DNA of 33,503 nt from a virus: positions 1 to 33,503 of IMG/VR virus record IMGVR_UViG_3300045747_000353, one strand, 5' to 3'. The notes beneath the pieces were generated by a model that was not told where the DNA came from, did no database searches, and saw only the letters and a program-made list of their open reading frames with translations. The position numbers and the translations under genes are program-made. Below, piece by piece: positions 1 to 5,029 of the stretch (positions are counted from its first letter, which is position 1; every line of letters begins with the position of its first letter).

Positions 1-179
1 CACTGCCCCTCTTAGGTCGTTCAAGTATTTTATCTCCACAACAATACAAGACACTTAGGCCGTTTGCAAGGCTCTCACACCATATGTAAGTACACTACCA
101 AGAGTCCGATTCTTGCTAGGACGCATCAACTTTGTGTTTGCAACCACTAGGTATAACCTCGTCATAATATACTTGCATA
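1..179. other. Unresolved structured region downstream of the tRNA array
   Basis: I see no convincing gene. On the minus strand the segment contains a 5-bp/7-nt hairpin (CAAGA...TCTTG, plus 100-116) and other short complementary arms, but no canonical T loop. It could be degraded tRNA sequence or a further non-standard RNA like those at 4618-5203. The left end is cut by the window. Confidence 0.3.
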
Positions 180-255
180 TGGTAGGACCACCGAGACTCG
201 AACTCGGAACTGGCGGATTAAAAGTCCGCTGTGATAACCATTTCACTATGATCCC
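180..255 (-). tRNA. tRNA-Lys(TTT)
   Basis: The cloverleaf is complete on the minus strand. The acceptor is GGGATCA with TGGTCCT, the anticodon arm is GCGGA/TCCGC with loop CTTTTAA (anticodon TTT), the T arm is CCGAG-TTCGAGT-CTCGG, the discriminator is A and CCA is encoded. It lies close to tRNA-Lys(CTT) and is the last recognisable tRNA of the array. Confidence 0.93.
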
Positions 256-260
256 ATATA

Positions 261-335
261 TGGTCCTCCGCCACAGACTCGAACTGTGTTCTTCCGGTTA
301 AGAGCCGGTTGCTTCACCACTAAAGCTTGCAGAAG
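261..335 (-). tRNA. tRNA-Lys(CTT)
   Basis: The acceptor CTTCTGC pairs with GCGGAGG through two G-U pairs. The D arm is GCTT...AAGC, the anticodon loop CTCTTAA gives CTT, the T arm is CACAG-TTCGAGT-CTGTG and CCA is encoded. The 27-43 pair is an A-A mismatch. Confidence 0.85.
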
Positions 336-454
336 GTGTTACGTATTTGTTTGTCTTTTACGTGCCACCTTAAACCATACATGGGGGTTTAAAGTGACAC
401 TATAGTTTAGCTGAACTTCGCTTCATATATAGTACCTCTTTTGTTTATGTGTTA

Positions 455-483
455 ATTATACAGCGTTTTTGGTACGCTGTCAA
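455..483 (-). promoter_or_regulatory. Sigma70-type promoter with palindromic spacer
   Basis: On the minus strand this has a perfect TTGACA, a 17-nt spacer and a perfect TATAAT. It lies just after the response-regulator gene and reads toward the two tRNA-Lys genes. A 7-bp inverted repeat (ACAGCGT...ACGCTGT) spans the -35/-10 interval, so it could be an operator; as RNA it would also form a hairpin. Confidence 0.8.
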
Positions 484-486
484 CCA

Positions 487-888
487 CTATTTTTTAGAAT
501 TTGCCTTGTAGCTCGAAATCGCTACTCGTGCTAAAGATTGATGAACCCAATTTATTACATCAGGAATATGTGCAGGCTTTGTAAAGTACCTATCGGCTTT
601 ATGCTCAAGGATCCCTTCTTCGATATCTCTTTTTTCACTGTTTCCTGTGATAAGAGCAACTTTGGTTCCTTCTAACGCAGGGTTTGATCTTATGTAATCT
701 AACACTGCATAACCACCTACATCTGGCATAACAACATCAAGTAAAACAACCATTGGTTTATTTTCTTTTAATATTGAAATAGCTTCTTCACCACCCGATG
801 CTACTACTATGTGACAAGAATCTTTTAAAACTGTTGTCCATAGTAGGCGCATTTCTTTTCGATCATCAACAATCAGCACTGCTGGCAT
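487..888 (-). CDS. Response-regulator receiver-domain protein (CheY-like)
   Basis: This 133-residue protein is a stand-alone receiver domain with no output domain. The acidic pair D8/D9, the phospho-acceptor D51 (VVLLDVVMPD), T81 (ALITGN) and K104 (FTKPA) match the family's phosphorylation site, so it is probably phosphorylatable. The start follows AGGAG at a 7-nt distance. It lies directly downstream of the phosphatase gene. A phage-borne receiver could intercept a host histidine-kinase relay, possibly in the general stress response or chemotaxis, but its partner cannot be seen. The family call is secure and the role is inference. Confidence 0.88.
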   Translation of the reverse strand: MPAVLIVDDRKEMRLLWTTVLKDSCHIVVASGGEEAISILKENKPMVVLLDVVMPDVGGYAVLDYIRSNPALEGTKVALITGNSEKRDIEEGILEHKADRYFTKPAHIPDVINWVHQSLARVAISSYKANSKK

Positions 889-917
889 AATTAACTCCTA
901 GTGATTGTATTTACTAG

Positions 918-1418
918 TTAACCGGAGTTTCCATCCTTGATGCGATACCCGGTAATCATGTCATAGTCTTGCCAATTACCTAAATCGAACTGTTCTTTCT
1001 CATCGTATGTCCAACCTAGCACCTTCATCATCTTGTGCTTCACGAGTACATTCGGACTACGAAAGCGATCAGTATCATCAAACCCCATCTTGATTCCGAT
1101 TTCAGCGACTGCACCGCTACGACATATACCTGCGTAGCAATGTACAATAACATTCATATCGTTGTCAAGTGCTCGTTGCAGTAATGCCACAAGCTGGCCT
1201 GCTTGAACATCACTTATGCGACATTCTTCGTCAAATATAGTATCCGTTTCTTCGATATCTAGGAACTCGAATCTATGAGATTCCATAAAGTCATGCTTTG
1301 CTTCTGGCCACCAGGAGGTAGCAGTATCCATAATTTGGATAAGCATTGAACGTGGCCCAGGATCTTTGTGAAACGCCTTATTCATATCGTCGGCTGCTGC
1401 GTTTTGAATGAATGGCAT
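918..1418 (-). CDS. Dual-specificity protein phosphatase-like protein
   Basis: This 166-residue protein carries the cysteine-phosphatase signature HCxxGxxRSG at residues 93-102 (H93, C94, R100, S101), with the expected hydrophobic strand before it. It should hydrolyse phosphate from Ser/Thr/Tyr through a cysteinyl-phosphate intermediate. An upstream aspartate (D68 or D70, in CRISDVQ) could be the general acid. Similar small phosphatases occur in T4-like phages. The start follows AGGAGA, and a strong sigma70 promoter lies at 1438-1466. The adjacent receiver gene suggests that the two interfere with host phospho-signalling. Confidence 0.85.
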   Translation of the reverse strand: MPFIQNAAADDMNKAFHKDPGPRSMLIQIMDTATSWWPEAKHDFMESHRFEFLDIEETDTIFDEECRISDVQAGQLVALLQRALDNDMNVIVHCYAGICRSGAVAEIGIKMGFDDTDRFRSPNVLVKHKMMKVLGWTYDEKEQFDLGNWQDYDMITGYRIKDGNSG

Positions 1419-1437
1419 ATCTTTCTCCTAAAATTTA

Positions 1438-1466
1438 ATTATAATATCAGTTTTACCTGATGTCAA
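1438..1466 (-). promoter_or_regulatory. Sigma70-type promoter with palindromic spacer
   Basis: TTGACA, 17 nt, TATAAT on the minus strand, 20 nt upstream of the phosphatase start codon and just after the 3' end of tRNA-Arg. The spacer contains ATCAG...CTGAT, a second example of an inverted repeat between promoter boxes. Confidence 0.8.
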
Positions 1467-1470
1467 CCGT

Positions 1471-1545
1471 TGGTCTCCCCGGATGGAATCGAACCACCAT
1501 TCCTAAGTTCGTAGCCTAGTGTATTATCCATTATACTACGGGGAG
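1471..1545 (-). tRNA. tRNA-Arg(ACG)
   Basis: The acceptor CTCCCCG/CGGGGAG is perfect, the anticodon loop CTACGAA gives ACG, the T loop is TTCGATT, the discriminator is A and CCA is encoded. It is the only Arg tRNA I recognise in the window. Confidence 0.93.
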
Positions 1546-1552
1546 AAAAATT

Positions 1553-1626
1553 TGGTGCGATGTAAAGGAATCGAACCTTTGTGTCTGTCGAGTCAGAACA
1601 GTGCTCTACCATTGAGCTAACAAAGC
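1553..1626 (-). tRNA. tRNA-Val(GAC), imperfect acceptor
   Basis: The D arm (GCTC...GAGC), the anticodon arm with loop CTGACTC (GAC) and the T arm AAAGG-TTCGATT-CCTTT are good. The acceptor GCTTTGT versus ACATCGC has two mismatches and position 37 is T, which is unusual. It may be decaying or edited. CCA is encoded. Confidence 0.65.
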
Positions 1627-1630
1627 AAAT

Positions 1631-1720
1631 TGGCGGAAGATAATGGAATCGAACCATCCGCAGCTCATCGCCACAGGAACAACTTTCCAAGTTGCTTAGT
1701 GCCCAGCACTTCTACCTTCC
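1631..1720 (-). tRNA. tRNA-Ser(GGA)
   Basis: This is a class II tRNA with a long variable arm. The acceptor is GGAAGGT/ATCTTCC, the anticodon loop TTGGAAA gives GGA, the T loop is TTCGATT, the discriminator is G and CCA is encoded. Its first base overlaps the TAG stop of the upstream gene (1720-2160). Confidence 0.9.
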
Positions 1721-2160
1721 TATTGTTGTTTTACTGCTTGAAGTGTTTGTTTTAACTTTTCGTCAGTTTGAATTGTGTTATTCTTGAGTGACTGTATTAC
1801 AACTTCTTTAGGCTTCTGCAAATCAATCGCTTTTTGTTGTGCTTCGGTAATCTTCGGAGCAGCAACAGGTGCCTGTGTAATTATGTTTACCGGTAATGCA
1901 GGTAGTTGTGCAACTTGCTTTGTTGGAATCATTACAGATAACAGTACTTGTAATTGACCATTAACTGTTTGCAGGTGCATCACTTGCTCTTCTAATCTCT
2001 TATTTGTCTCGGACATCTGCTCTTGCAGTGCCTTTTCCTTTGCGTACCGTGCATCTATTGTGATTGCTACCGGCACTGCTGATACAACAGCAATAATAAC
2101 TGCTGCGATACCAAATGTACCTAACTTAGATATTGTTTCGCTTAATTCTTTTATGCTCAT
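1720..2160 (-). CDS. Membrane-anchored coiled-coil protein, function unknown
   Basis: This 146-residue protein is not recognised. Residues 14-34 form one hydrophobic segment (likely transmembrane), and residues 40-75 are charged with heptad-like spacing suggesting a coiled coil (QEQMSETNKRLEEQV). A Pro/Ala-rich linker and a Lys/Gln-rich tail follow. The start has an AAGGA ribosome site 8 nt upstream. It lies between the small secreted protein and tRNA-Ser, and its stop codon overlaps the tRNA by one base. The plan resembles small spanin- or holin-accessory proteins, but nothing specific supports that. Confidence 0.7.
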   Translation of the reverse strand: MSIKELSETISKLGTFGIAAVIIAVVSAVPVAITIDARYAKEKALQEQMSETNKRLEEQVMHLQTVNGQLQVLLSVMIPTKQVAQLPALPVNIITQAPVAAPKITEAQQKAIDLQKPKEVVIQSLKNNTIQTDEKLKQTLQAVKQQ

Positions 2161-2169
2161 ATCAGTTCC

Positions 2170-2409
2170 TTAGTAATTTGCTATATAACCCCACGCATTA
2201 TACTGCGAGGCAAAGCAATTAGTACCAACTGGTTGCGGATTTACATGTGCTACAACTTGTTGAGGAATTTGTTGTCCGTACTGATTAACTGCAAAATATT
2301 GGATAACACAAATGTTTCCGAATATTTGTCCGTTTTGCGCTTGCCATAGCATCGATGATGCAGGTAACGCTAAACATAAAAGAAGTAATATAATAAGTTT
2401 CTTGAACAT
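2170..2409 (-). CDS. Small secreted protein
   Basis: This 79-residue protein starts MFKKLIILLLLCLALP, a clear signal peptide of about 20 residues. The mature part is Gln/Asn-rich with two cysteines (ICVIQ, NCFAS), which may pair in the periplasm. I start it at the ATG (2409) just after a TATAAATA box rather than further upstream, where the frame would run through a tRNA. No Shine-Dalgarno is visible. The next gene starts 10 bp downstream. Function unknown. Confidence 0.65.
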   Translation of the reverse strand: MFKKLIILLLLCLALPASSMLWQAQNGQIFGNICVIQYFAVNQYGQQIPQQVVAHVNPQPVGTNCFASQYNAWGYIANY

Positions 2410-2413
2410 ATTA

Positions 2414-2421
2414 TATTTATA
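2414..2421 (-). promoter_or_regulatory. T4-type late promoter box TATAAATA
   Basis: An exact T4 late-promoter -10 element on the minus strand, ending 4 nt before the ATG of the small secreted protein. A transcript from it would be leaderless or nearly so. Confidence 0.5.
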
Positions 2422-2427
2422 CTTAAT

Positions 2428-2552
2428 TGGTGGCGACCCAGGGATTCGAACCCCGACTCCGTCCTGATAATGGAAGTGTATTTGTAGTGCGGAAAACATC
2501 CTTGCCAGGATGCGCTTTTTTACTACGTGTGCTACCGTTACACTAAGTCGCC
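2428..2552 (-). tRNA. Interrupted tRNA, probably Ile(TAT), with ~49-nt insertion after the D arm
   Basis: The ends form a good tRNA: acceptor GGCGACT/GGTCGCC, D arm GTGT...GCAC, T arm CGGGG-TTCGAAT-CCCTG, discriminator A and encoded CCA. The gene is 125 nt long. If about 49 nt after position 26 are removed, an anticodon arm with loop ATTATCA (TAT) remains. The insertion folds as nested hairpins (GTAGT...ACTAC, CATCC...GGATG). Its AAAAAA..CATCCT and AGGATG..TTTTCCGC parts resemble the flanks of the permuted tRNAs at 4618-5022, in reverse order. It is an intron-like element or a damaged gene. Confidence 0.55.
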
Positions 2553-2562
2553 GAAAAATAAC

Positions 2563-2621
2563 AGGATCAACTTTTATTTTCATTTACAGTGAAATTTTAT
2601 TAAGTTTGCTGAACTGATCCT
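2563..2621 (-). ncRNA. 59-nt tRNA-like element 1 (anticodon-like GTA)
   Basis: The 7-bp outer stem AGGATCA/TGATCCT is followed by the conserved TTCAGCAA, then a perfect 5-bp/7-nt arm TTTCA-CTGTAAA-TGAAA whose loop is identical to a canonical tRNA-Tyr(GTA) anticodon loop. There is no T arm and no encoded CCA; GTTATTTTT follows the stem. It starts five nt after the CCA of tRNA-Val(TAC). Three related copies lie at 4748, 7619 and 7848. Confidence 0.55.
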
Positions 2622-2626
2622 AAAAC

Positions 2627-2700
2627 TGGTACCTCGTTGGAGAATTGAACTCCCATCAACGGTATGTAACACCGCTATTCTACCATTAAACTACCGAGGC
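2627..2700 (-). tRNA. tRNA-Val(TAC)
   Basis: The acceptor is GCCTCGG/ACGAGGT with one mismatch, the anticodon loop GTTACAT gives TAC, the T loop is TTCAATT, the discriminator is A and CCA is encoded. Confidence 0.85.
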
Positions 2701-2704
2701 ATAA

Positions 2705-2828
2705 AAAGGTTTTTGGGAGCATCTTTCGATGTTGTCTCGAGAAAGGGAGATCTTGTTTCTTTCACGTTAAACCCGCGGTGTATTGCTACAGCGCCGCTAC
2801 TTACGACTCAAACCTAACCGTCTATCCC
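2705..2828. other. Structured stretch, possible non-coding RNA
   Basis: No T loop or reading frame is visible. On the minus strand it opens with GGGAT and closes with GCTCCCA. It contains GAG-ACAA-CATC-GAAA-GATG-CTC, a nested stem capped by a GNRA loop, and a GCGG...CCGC stem. It could be a degenerate tRNA or a separate RNA; I cannot name it. Confidence 0.3.
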
Positions 2829-2871
2829 AAAATGAGAACATACTAGCGTAATATAAGTATGTTCTCATTTT
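2829..2871. terminator. Long hairpin, possible bidirectional terminator or processing site
   Basis: A perfect 15-bp inverted repeat (AAAATGAGAACATAC / GTATGTTCTCATTTT) encloses a 13-nt loop, and the outer bases give U-runs in both directions. It begins immediately after the CCA of tRNA-Thr(GGT) on the minus strand, so it may end or process tRNA transcripts. Confidence 0.55.
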
Positions 2872-2945
2872 TGGTGCTGAATGCGGGAATCGAACCCACG
2901 TAAGCTACGTACCAAGCAGCTAGGTTACCACTACATCAATTCAGC
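2872..2945 (-). tRNA. tRNA-Thr(GGT)
   Basis: The acceptor GCTGAAT/ATTCAGC is perfect, the anticodon arm GCTGC/GTAGC has loop TTGGTAC (GGT), the T loop is TTCGATT, the discriminator is A and CCA is encoded. The D arm is weak. Confidence 0.88.
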
Positions 2946-2951
2946 TATTAT

Positions 2952-3029
2952 TGGTGCCCAGGATGGGATTCGAACCCACACTGTACGGTTTCTAAAACCG
3001 TTGTCTCCTACCAATTGCACTACCTGGGC
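2952..3029 (-). tRNA. tRNA-Leu(TAG) with short variable region
   Basis: The acceptor GCCCAGG/CCTGGGC and the anticodon arm ACGGT/ACCGT with loop TTTAGAA (TAG) are perfect, the T loop is TTCGAAT and CCA is encoded. Leu tRNAs normally have a long variable arm, but here it is only about 5 nt. The last codons of the 67-residue gene overlap its 5' end. Confidence 0.85.
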
Positions 3030-3223
3030 TTAAATGGATCTTCTTCCGGACTAATTACAGGAGTATAATCAGGCGTAGTTGGCTTCACGTCTAACGGAGC
3101 CGGTATTGTATCTGCAAATTGATTCTCGAGCGCAATATTCGAGTCTAAGAACTCTTGCCAGAGCGAATCACTAAATGATTCATACACATCAGGTACTGGG
3201 ATTGCGTCTGTTGGGAGCTTCAT
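3020..3223 (-). CDS. Small acidic proline-rich protein, hypothetical
   Basis: This 67-residue protein is not recognised. It is acidic and proline-rich (PAPLDVKPTTPDYTPVISPE), probably disordered, without a signal peptide or membrane segment. The start ATG lies 5 nt after a CTAAATA late-promoter-like box, the pattern seen before other genes here. It fills the gap between the RNase P RNA and tRNA-Leu and runs 10 bases into the tRNA. It could be a chance frame. Confidence 0.45.
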   Translation of the reverse strand: MKLPTDAIPVPDVYESFSDSLWQEFLDSNIALENQFADTIPAPLDVKPTTPDYTPVISPEEDPFKPR

Positions 3224-3237
3224 AAAATTATTTAGTA

Positions 3238-3643
3238 TTCAACACTCCGTAGCCGGGATTCTGTTCTATGCTAACATTAATCTATACCAAGTTCAATCAC
3301 TACACTTACCTCCAGCACATTACATTAAGGTAGTTAATTCCGCCCGAATTTTTCAAGGTAATGCAACTAACAAGGAGAGTTGTTAGATCAAACTTAAATA
3401 TTCTCCCCGGGTTTCAATCCGGATCATTGATGCCACAACCCGCACCTATAAGCAAAAGGTTCCCAGGTGCTGTTTGTGTTGCACACTATATCACGGTAGT
3501 ATTAACGAGGATACTGCTACAACCAAAAAGGTCTTAGCCCAACTTTCATCGCAATATTGCTATTCCTTTGAAGTGCCTCTCCTACTCGCCCTTTGCGTGT
3601 GTCCCGAACTTCCTGACTTGCGCCCGTTAGCTCGAATGTTGAA
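3238..3643 (-). ncRNA. rnpB: RNase P RNA (catalytic subunit)
   Basis: This is about 406 nt on the minus strand. The two ends form an 11-bp P1 helix (TTCAACATTCG with CGGAGTGTTGAA, one G bulged). The 5' conserved block reads AGGAAGTTCGGGAC and the 3' block ACAGAATCCCGGCTA, close to bacterial AGGAAAGUCCGGGC and ACAGAAYCCGGCUUA. They pair as P4 with the expected single bulged U. An internal GCACC...GGTGC hairpin fits P12. The product should cleave 5' leaders from pre-tRNAs, using a host or undetected phage protein subunit. It sits among the tRNA genes, and the upstream endonuclease frame ends inside its P1. Confidence 0.87.
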
Positions 3644-4190
3644 ATCGTTTAGCATTAGCGATATTGTTTCCTAACATACGCTGATGCTTTTGTTCTTTAA
3701 GTATGTTAGCTTTTTCTTCGCCCAACATTTCTATATGTGTTCTACCTGCAAGTTTATCTCGGACATTGTCGCCCCATCCTGCTGGCATCGTGCGTCCCTT
3801 ATACCATCCGTGTGGTATAGCATCGCTCTTGTTTGTTTTAACATTTTCAGTACCGTTAGTGATCCACATCTTACCAAACTGTGAATTTTTATCACCCGGA
3901 CCACCGTAGCCTCCTTGCAGACCATCTTCGGGTTCTAAGTTAGCCCAATCTGCTGATTCTACTATGTTATTCTTTGCACTAAAATCTAATGCAGTGGCTA
4001 CACATTCGTCTTTGTCTGTATAGTAGCCTAATATTTCTGTTGTAACATTGTTACCGTGATAGTTAATGTGATTTAACCATCTTGTGCCCGACCCTTTATA
4101 CTTGGATGGATCTTTAGTGATCGTTTTTCCAAAGTATTTTAAGCCAGTGTCGTTGTGCGTTTTAATGTATAAGTAAGTGGGTTTGAACAT
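3627..4190 (-). CDS. GIY-YIG homing endonuclease
   Basis: About 187 residues. The N-terminal YLYIKT..(8)..YFGKT is a GIY-YIG motif variant; the C-terminal SQFGKMWITNG...IPHGWYKGRT is a DNA-binding repeat shared with the second GIY-YIG gene at 5288. It should nick or cut a homing site and drive its own spread. I use the ATG at 4190 because an upstream ATG overlaps the GATAAATA late box. The stop codon lies 17 bases inside the RNase P RNA, and a second copy of the RNase P RNA 5' end sits just upstream (4219-4257). Confidence 0.85.
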   Translation of the reverse strand: MFKPTYLYIKTHNDTGLKYFGKTITKDPSKYKGSGTRWLNHINYHGNNVTTEILGYYTDKDECVATALDFSAKNNIVESADWANLEPEDGLQGGYGGPGDKNSQFGKMWITNGTENVKTNKSDAIPHGWYKGRTMPAGWGDNVRDKLAGRTHIEMLGEEKANILKEQKHQRMLGNNIANAKRFQHSS

Positions 4191-4195
4191 ACACT

Positions 4196-4203
4196 TATTT
4201 ATC
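4196..4203 (-). promoter_or_regulatory. Late-promoter-like box GATAAATA
   Basis: On the minus strand, 5 nt before the chosen ATG of the GIY-YIG endonuclease. It fits the T4 scheme in which free-standing homing endonucleases are expressed from late promoters. Confidence 0.4.
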
Positions 4204-4218
4204 ATTTCTCAATAAAAA

Positions 4219-4257
4219 CGAACTTCCTCTGTTGCCAGCGTTAGCTCGAATGTTGAA
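4219..4257 (-). repeat. Partial duplicate of the RNase P RNA 5' end
   Basis: The P1 strand and following bases (TTTCAACATTCGAGCTAACG, then 12 divergent nt, then GGAAGTTCG) repeat those at 3605-3644. This copy has AGAGGAAGTTCG, slightly closer to the bacterial consensus than the copy joined to the rest of the RNA. It is probably the displaced original end, left when the endonuclease gene inserted. Confidence 0.75.
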
Positions 4258-4261
4258 AAAT

Positions 4262-4335
4262 TGGTGCCTTATGGCAGAATCAAACTGCCGCAATCTGATT
4301 ACGAAACAGATGTACTGTCACTATACGAAAAAGGC
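4262..4335 (-). tRNA. tRNA-Thr(CGT)
   Basis: The acceptor GCCTTTT/ATAAGGC has one mismatch, the D arm is GTAT...GTAC, the anticodon loop TTCGTAA gives CGT with a mismatched closing pair, the T arm is GGCAG-TTTGATT-CTGCC, and CCA is encoded. Confidence 0.78.
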
Positions 4336-4340
4336 AAATT

Positions 4341-4417
4341 TGGTACCCCTGGTCGGATTCGAACCGACATCCAAAAACTTTTAAGGCTGTCCGCACTACC
4401 AATTAGCGTACAAGGGC
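4341..4417 (-). tRNA. tRNA-Leu(TAA) with short variable region
   Basis: The acceptor GCCCTTG/CAGGGGT pairs with wobbles, the anticodon loop CTTAAAA gives TAA, the T arm is GTCGG-TTCGAAT-CCGAC, and CCA is encoded. As in the other Leu tRNA here, the variable region is class I length. Confidence 0.78.
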
Positions 4418-4425
4418 ATTAACTG

Positions 4426-4512
4426 TGGCTGAGGGAGTAGGACTTGAACCTACATACTCTTTATGAGCGCTGATTTCAAAGACCAGTGTGGCTACCATTT
4501 CACCATCCCCCA
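4426..4512 (-). tRNA. tRNA-Gln(TTG) with enlarged variable arm
   Basis: TGGGGGA/TCCCTCA with discriminator G matches Gln identity (U1-A72, G73). The anticodon arm CTGGT/ATCAG has loop CTTTGAA (TTG) and CCA is encoded. Unusually, the variable region is about 17 nt and can form a small hairpin (CTC...GAG). Confidence 0.8.
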
Positions 4513-4520
4513 ATAATATA

Positions 4521-4612
4521 TGGTACGAGCGGAGAGGATCGAACTCTCTCAAGAAGGCTAATCTGGCCCTAAAAGTCTTATAAGGACTCTCTGACTTCCA
4601 AGTCTCGCTCGC
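4521..4612 (-). tRNA. tRNA with TAT anticodon and long variable arm (Ile?)
   Basis: The acceptor GCGAGCG/CGCTCGT, the D arm GACT-TGGA-AGTC, the T arm GAGAG-TTCGATC-CTCTC and encoded CCA are clear. The anticodon loop CTTATAA gives TAT (Ile AUA). A variable arm AGGGC...GCCTT is present, which no ordinary Ile tRNA has, so the charged amino acid is uncertain. Confidence 0.75.
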
Positions 4613-4617
4613 ATAAC

Positions 4618-4731
4618 AGGTTCTGCTTTTAAGTGCTGCCACTACACTAACACAGTGACTAACTCTGTGTCCGGGATTCGAACCCGGCCTCTTCATTTTG
4701 GAGATGATTAATTAATTGCTGTAAAGAACCT
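4618..4731 (-). tRNA. Candidate circularly permuted tRNA-Trp(CCA)
   Basis: The 3' half comes first: anticodon arm with loop CTCCAAA (CCA) at 4692-4708, T arm CCGGG-TTCGAAT-CCCGG, acceptor ACACAGA and discriminator G at 4663. A 6-nt linker follows, then the 5' half at 4632-4656: ACTGTGT, TA and a D arm GTGT...GCAC. ACACAG pairs with CTGTGT across the linker. The outer ends AGGTTCT and AGAACCT are complementary and carry the flanks (ACAGCAA; TTAAAAGC...CCTGTTAT) seen in five other elements. The order D-anticodon is broken at positions 26/27. CCA is not encoded. A normal tRNA-Trp lies at 8075. Confidence 0.7.
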
Positions 4732-4747
4732 AATAGTCAAAAATAAC

Positions 4748-4807
4748 AGGATCAACTTTTTAGTTTGAGAATGAATCAAATTTTATTAAGTTTGCTGAAC
4801 TGATCCT
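4748..4807 (-). ncRNA. 60-nt tRNA-like element 2 (anticodon-like CAT)
   Basis: The outer stem is AGGATCA/TGATCCT and its first 30 nt are identical to element 1. The inner arm differs but still pairs: TTTGA-TTCATTC-TCAAA, with CAT at the anticodon position. No T arm is present. It ends CCTGTTATTTTT. Confidence 0.5.
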
Positions 4808-4812
4808 AAAAC

Positions 4813-4893
4813 TGGTGCTTGCTACGGTTCCCCGTACAGTAAGGCTAACTAGACTATGTCGTCCTTATATGCTACTCTTTACATTAAACAAGC
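4813..4893 (-). pseudogene. Degenerate tRNA or tRNA-like RNA
   Basis: The ends look like a tRNA (GCTTGTT with AGCAAGC, discriminator A, encoded CCA). The T arm is TACGG-GGAA-CCGTA, with a tetraloop in place of a T loop, and the anticodon region is an 18-nt loop closed by TAAGG/CCTTA. It is unlikely to be a working elongator tRNA as read. Confidence 0.45.
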
Positions 4894-4902
4894 GAATAAA
4901 AC

Positions 4903-5022
4903 AGGATGCCTTTTTATTGACGGCTTTCAAGGCCGGTGCTCTACCTTAGAGCGTACTACGCATGGAGCGTGGTGTCGGAATCGAACCAACTGATCATAAA
5001 TGATCGTTGCTGCAAGCATCCT
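4903..5022 (-). tRNA. Candidate circularly permuted tRNA-Ser(TGA)
   Basis: The 3' half comes first: a variable-arm hairpin GATCA-TTTA-TGATC, T arm GTTGG-TTCGATT-CCGAC, acceptor ACCACGC, discriminator T and encoded CCA (4963-4965). The 5' half follows directly: GCGTAGT, D arm GCTC...GAGC, anticodon arm with loop CTTGAAA (TGA). The acceptor strands pair at 6 of 7 positions. The junction falls at the base of the variable arm. The outer stem AGGATGC/GCATCCT and the flanks TTGCAGCAA and AATAAAAAG match the other elements of this family. No ordinary Ser(TGA) gene was found. Confidence 0.68.
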
Positions 5023-5029
5023 AAAATGA

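Noticed and set aside
1463-1690. 75-codon minus-strand frame over three tRNAs
   Set aside because: It is a shadow of tRNA-Arg, -Val and -Ser.
2410-2583. N-terminal extension of the small secreted protein to 2583
   Set aside because: The extension would translate an interrupted tRNA; the internal ATG gives a clean signal peptide next to a TATAAATA box.
3230-3645. tmRNA rather than RNase P RNA
   Set aside because: There is no tRNA-Ala-like acceptor, T arm or tag frame; the conserved blocks and P4 fit RNase P.
3474-3674. A 66-codon plus-strand frame opposite the RNase P RNA
   Set aside because: It is the antisense of a well-supported structured RNA and has no start signal.
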